Shown piece by piece: positions 59,788 through 64,000 of a stretch of DNA of 64,000 nt. This DNA comes from Sipunculus nudus (taxonomy: Eukaryota; Annelida; Sipuncula; Golfingiida; Sipunculidae). A model generated the notes under the pieces. The model had not been told where the DNA came from. It searched no databases and worked only from the letters and a program-made list of their open reading frames with translations. Numbering within the stretch: the stretch's first letter is position 1; every line of letters starts with the position of its first letter. The translations under genes were made by a program, and so were the position numbers. The stretch spans positions 34,304,019-34,368,018 of the forward strand of contig CM049306.1 in assembly GCA_026874595.1 (NCBI GenBank). Direction: 5' to 3'.

Positions 59788-60447
59788 TGTTACAGGTGCT
59801 CTTTTTATTATGTGACACGGGCGTAACTCCTGTTGTGGCGCTCGTGTCTGGCTGCGTGTTATATTCTATGTTTAATCTGTACTGGTTGAACTCTCGTTGT
59901 CATGTTTAGCCTTGGGTTTTCACGCCTGGTCGTGGGTCAAGTGATGAGCCTAGTATGTGGAGATACCCAGCGCTGTTTTTCTAGAGAATTCCTGAAACGC
60001 GTGTCGTGCAAGATCTCATAGACTCTTCGAAAAGTGGAAAATTCTCGGCTTGAGGTGTGAAGGTATATAAAGAGAATGCGTTTTATAACGGGAGGGCAGA
60101 GAGAAGCGTGTGTCAGGACCTTATCCGACGAATGCGGCAATAATAGATTTTCAAAGACTTTCTCCTGGATTTTAATGAGAGTTTACATTTAAAGGACTTA
60201 TCGTGGTGACGGTGTTGGTATCCAGGTACTGCGCACATTATTTTTCTATGTGATTGTATTGATTTGTTGCTATGCCGCTGTTTTACTGTGTAATTGTATT
60301 GATTTAGTGTAGATTTTGTATTGTTAGGGTTGTTTTAAGAATAAATTATATTTAATAAATTTAATAAATATTTATTTAATAAATATATTTATTTTATTTT
60401 TGTGTTCATCACGCATACGTGATCTGTTTATATTAAGTTCCGTAACA
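59788..60447 (+). repeat. Solo LTR of the Gmr1-related family with ATAG target duplication
   Basis: TGTTACAGGTGCTCTTTTTATT to GTTCCGTAACA, 660 bp, flanked by ATAG at 59784-59787 and 60448-60451. It shares ACACGGGCGTAACTC, GGTTGAACTCTCGTTGTCATG and GGTATCCAGGTACT with 48192-48970, and lacks the GACTTCTTTATT segment near its end. Confidence 0.85.
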
Positions 60448-60451
60448 ATAG

Positions 60452-61647
60452 TCATACTGCTACCTGCAACAAATAGCATTTAATCACACATTTATATTTC
60501 TGTCAGTGAGGGGATTAAAAGGAAGTCCTACAATGATTTTTTTTTTCAAGTATGTCAACTTGAAGATGAACAATATTCCTCCAGTCCCCAACGGCTAAAA
60601 ATACGTCCTGCTCCGCGGAAGGGGCCTTACACGGTTTCGTGGGTCAAAATAGCGAGGGTGGATTAGTCCCTCCAGGGTAAGACATTGACACCCCCATGAT
60701 AACCGTGGCCGCCGGTCCCTCCGACCCTATCACACTCACCCAACCATTCACGCCGTGATGACGCATTGAGTGAAGGGTACCTGCTCTGCCGGAAAGGCCA
60801 CGTATCAATCACTATACATGAAAGCGCCTACCATCAAGCATAAATTACAAATTTTAACAAGCAGAACATCACTTTCCTGACAGCCCCCTAGATGAATGCT
60901 GTAAGTACACACGGTTCGCTTAAATGGACTGTTTAGCTGACCTCTGACGCTATGGCCTGAAGCGTAGACTCAACTATATATTTCAACAAACCAGCCGTCA
61001 CATTTTAACTCCCTGTAACGATTTTTGCGTATCCTTTATTGCTCTGAACAACGTAATTCCATGGTTATTTCATTTTCACGCATTTCCTTGCGTATGTGTG
61101 TATGTCGGTATCATAAAGTGTTTGTGCATGATTTGTAAGAAAATATGAATGGCTTCTAATTTAACTTTTTTCAGCACGCTAGGAAGAGTGTGGAATTCAT
61201 TTTAATCAGGAAATCGATGGTATGTGTGTTGTATCTCCATCTTCCAGTATTGAAGTGTTGCATGCGCTGACACCTAGAGAAGAAACTGAGAACAAAAGAA
61301 AGTTCTCTACTGCATATGAACAACATTTCACTGTATTAATTGAATTTTAATTTATTTTATTCAATCGAATTATCACATGTACATTTCGTACCTTGATTTG
61401 AGCTATACATACCTGCAGAGGATTAAAATGCATACATATAGTTGTATTAGACGGTTGCGTTCCTAGCAGCATTTAACTTACCTTTTGCTTATCGTTGTAT
61501 GTACACTTTGTCTAAGTGAACATAAACACAAGGTGTCATAATAACTGCCCGACAGTTGGTGGTTTTTAACTGTATTTCCTTCATTTGATGAAGATTTTTA
61601 GCTTTATTGATTTACTCGAGTGACCTACTCGTATTCTTTTTAGAGTT
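60452..61647. other. No gene seen
   Basis: A GC-rich block at about 60580-60800 has no open frame of note. Confidence 0.45.
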
Positions 61648-61950
61648 ATGTTCGCCAGGGGTGTATGCGTTGATCCCTGTTCATCTGTGCGTTTATGTGT
61701 GTTTGTTCGCAACATAACTCACACAATCATGAGCGGAATCTCGACATTAGAGCATTTCTGGAATAAGCCAATGAACAACTGTTTGATGTGGATCCGACAC
61801 ATTATCAGTATTCAGGAACGTCATCAAAGTCAGAAATCTCATTTATGCGCGAACGAACCTGGGAATATAGGCCGAAAGATTGAACACAAATTCGTTTTTT
61901 TAGAATCCCACGATATAAACCCCTGCATGGCGGAGGCTTGCATTCCTTAG
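61648..61950 (-). repeat. Dispersed repeat family R1, copy 6 (inverted)
   Basis: Ordered as GTTCATCTGTGCGTTTATG, GCAACATAACTCACACAATC, GTGGATCCGACAC, CAGGAACGTCATCAAAG, GCGAACGAACCTGGGAATATA, GGCGGAGGCTTGCATTCC, the complement of the plus-strand copies. It is the fullest copy at the GGCGGAGG end. Confidence 0.75.
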
Positions 61951-64000
61951 AATGCAGATTGCTAGTTTTTAATATCATCACTTTATAATACTATAAATGT
62001 CGGTACTGAATACTTCATCGGTTATATAGTTTGAACAAACAGAAACTAAACTTCGTGCTGAATAAAAGACTTTTTATAGACAGGAAAAAAAGCAAGTCTG
62101 CCTGATGTCTGGCAGCTGCAACATGAAACATCTGTATACTCAATCTGCCCGGAGGCTAAATATAAAACAGGATTATTGATATTGTACCTGACATGAGAAC
62201 GGTCTCCCTTCTGCGTCAGACTATTATTATACTCTCTAATGCAACCGCCGTATTTAAACGTGCCTTGAAATGTCCTGCGTCAGACATATATACAGGACCT
62301 AAAATAAACTCCTGCCTGACATCTGTCGAATTCGCAACGCTGTGCACAGAGTCTTGATAGACTTAAAAGCGCCGTACATCGACCAAAACGTTATTTCCCA
62401 AGGCGTATTTAATACTGGCTAATTACATTTAAAGCTTGATGAGTAGGTTGTCATATCTAAAAACATTTTGCATTGATGGTGAGCGTATTTTTGAATTGCA
62501 CCATGTTAGTGAAATTGGAATATGTATTCAGAATTCAGTCCATTTGGCCGGGGCCAGCTTGAATCAGCTTGAGGAGCCGGGACATTCATTAAAAATTGAC
62601 ATCTATGACGTAACCGTGACGTGATCTGCACATTTATTGCAGTGTACGGCGTAATTTAAAATCGACTAGGAAACTTTCGGGGTATCAGATATGATTACAA
62701 CAATTTATTGTCCTTTATTTTCCTTTTTTCCCACCATCCTTCTGCTAAAACTCCCAGAATTCCATTCAAGATATACTGGTTTAAAAAATGCCATTGAGAT
62801 TTTTTAACATAACCTAATATAAAATTAATTTATAAACAAAGTGGACTTTCTGTAAAGAATAACTTGATGGTAGTCATGCAAAAATAAAATGTTCAAGAAG
62901 TTTCAAATATGCAGTTCCGTTAATATATTTGAACTGGACAGACGTAGTGCAGTTGACTAGTGACTAGTGGAACATTGCCCCAGCTGCATTTCCAGAACCA
63001 ATCCTTTATAGCCCTGGCATTACATTTAAATTTTATACATGTGGTTGCTCGATTTGTCAATAGTTTTAGAGGATTTCTCCAAATGTATGTACTTTGGGCA
63101 AGAGACAATATCACTAAATTATAAAAATAATAATTCAATAACACAGATAAACATAGTTTGTTTTGCAAAAAGTTTATTCCCTATCATAAAGGGTGTTCGG
63201 CATTTCAATATGCAACTGTTCATATCGCTATAACCTATTACCAAGTGCAATGAAGGGCATATGTCAAGTTAAAAATACGACTGTTGAGGTCGTATAATCT
63301 GGCCCCCGCGATCTCTGTTCATTTCTTTGGCCAACCGACAGACTAGTGTATCAAAGAGACATTCCGAGGCAGCCTCTGGTTTTCATTGTTTGTCCATGGC
63401 CTTTTCATTCCATAGATGTGATTCATACGACCCCTCAATAATGAGTGTATGATAAATCGCTTAAAACGTCCATGTGCCACTCGGAACTGCCAGAGTACGG
63501 GAAACAATATCTTTTGTCCTCAGATGTTACGACGTTTGACTTCATATATAATCCATCAGGGCTGAACAGAACAACACATTTTCCATCTGTGGTATATTAC
63601 TGTCACAATACCGCATCAGATAAAACAAAATTTCCATATTTTTTATCCAGAAACCTAGTTAAAAGACTAGTGGTCATTTATTCAGCCTTGATGAGGCTTT
63701 CATTAGCAAAAGTACTTAGGATCGTGCTATCTTTTTATTTTACCAAGTTACTTTCAGCATGTCTATAGCCTTATTGGAATAGTAATCAACGGAGTTTTGT
63801 AAACTTTGAATGAATGGTCCTGTTACATTTTGTTAAAATTTCAAGCCGTTTGCTGAAGTATTAATGAGAGCATTGTCTCCCGGGTCTTCGGTACCGTCTG
63901 TTCTTCTGTCCTGAATATCAGGCCAATGACGTAGGACTCGAGTTCGCCCGTGTCGATCCTTTATTCCTGAATAATAAAAACCTGCTACGCATACCATATT
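61951..64000. other. No gene seen
   Basis: Open frames up to 107 codons (63445-63768) show no motif I recognise. Confidence 0.45.

Overview
The window looks like nuclear DNA from a large, AT-rich, repeat-dense animal genome. Long (AT)n tracts recur throughout. Recognisable elements are a Penelope-like retroelement with a GIY-YIG domain, a Ty3/gypsy element of the Gmr1 type (integrase before RT/RNase H), solo LTRs, tRNA-derived repeats, and pogo-like and hAT-like MITEs. A marine invertebrate, perhaps a mollusc, is the best guess, but this rests on repeat flavour alone and is uncertain. No complete host protein-coding gene is supported. The only plausible host-type coding sequence is a lysine/arginine-rich open frame running off the left edge (1-459, minus strand).

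Layout. 1-5.9 kb: edge ORF, dispersed repeats and microsatellites, then a 5'-truncated, frameshifted Penelope-like element (3923-5019) followed by a hammerhead-ribozyme motif (5618-5665). 6.05-9.5 kb: a 3.4 kb foldback-like element with ~253 bp terminal inverted repeats, a perfect 6-bp target duplication (ATGCCG) and an internal ~245 bp tandem array. 9.5-16 kb: mostly featureless, with a dispersed repeat copy and a 430 bp tRNA-derived SINE with a 16-bp near-perfect target duplication. 16-20.2 kb: microsatellites, two tandem duplications, and a complete 442 bp miniature LTR retroelement (TRIM) with LTRs, a tRNA-Pro-type primer site, a purine tract and an ATAT target duplication. Its LTRs carry Pol III-like A and B boxes.

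20-31 kb: more MITEs and dispersed repeats, then a decayed Gmr1-like LTR retrotransposon (27281-30935). Gag and the RT palm are deleted, and a pogo-like MITE sits in its protease region. 31-47 kb: purine microsatellite, a 561-bp-period direct duplication, a possible decayed coding stretch (38.9-39.85 kb), a kappaB-like palindrome, a second pogo-like MITE and a minus-strand solo LTR. 47.5-50.4 kb: a composite with hAT-like ends, a nested solo LTR and flanking 229/226 bp direct repeats. 50-64 kb: sparse, with two tandem copies of a dispersed repeat, another solo LTR (TSD ATAG) and a further dispersed copy.

The window is best read as layered mobile-element debris. The strongest candidates for undescribed biology are the TRIM whose LTR looks like a tRNA promoter, the foldback-like element built from one palindromic motif, and a covarying stem-loop near the 3' end of all four complete LTRs of the Gmr1-related family.
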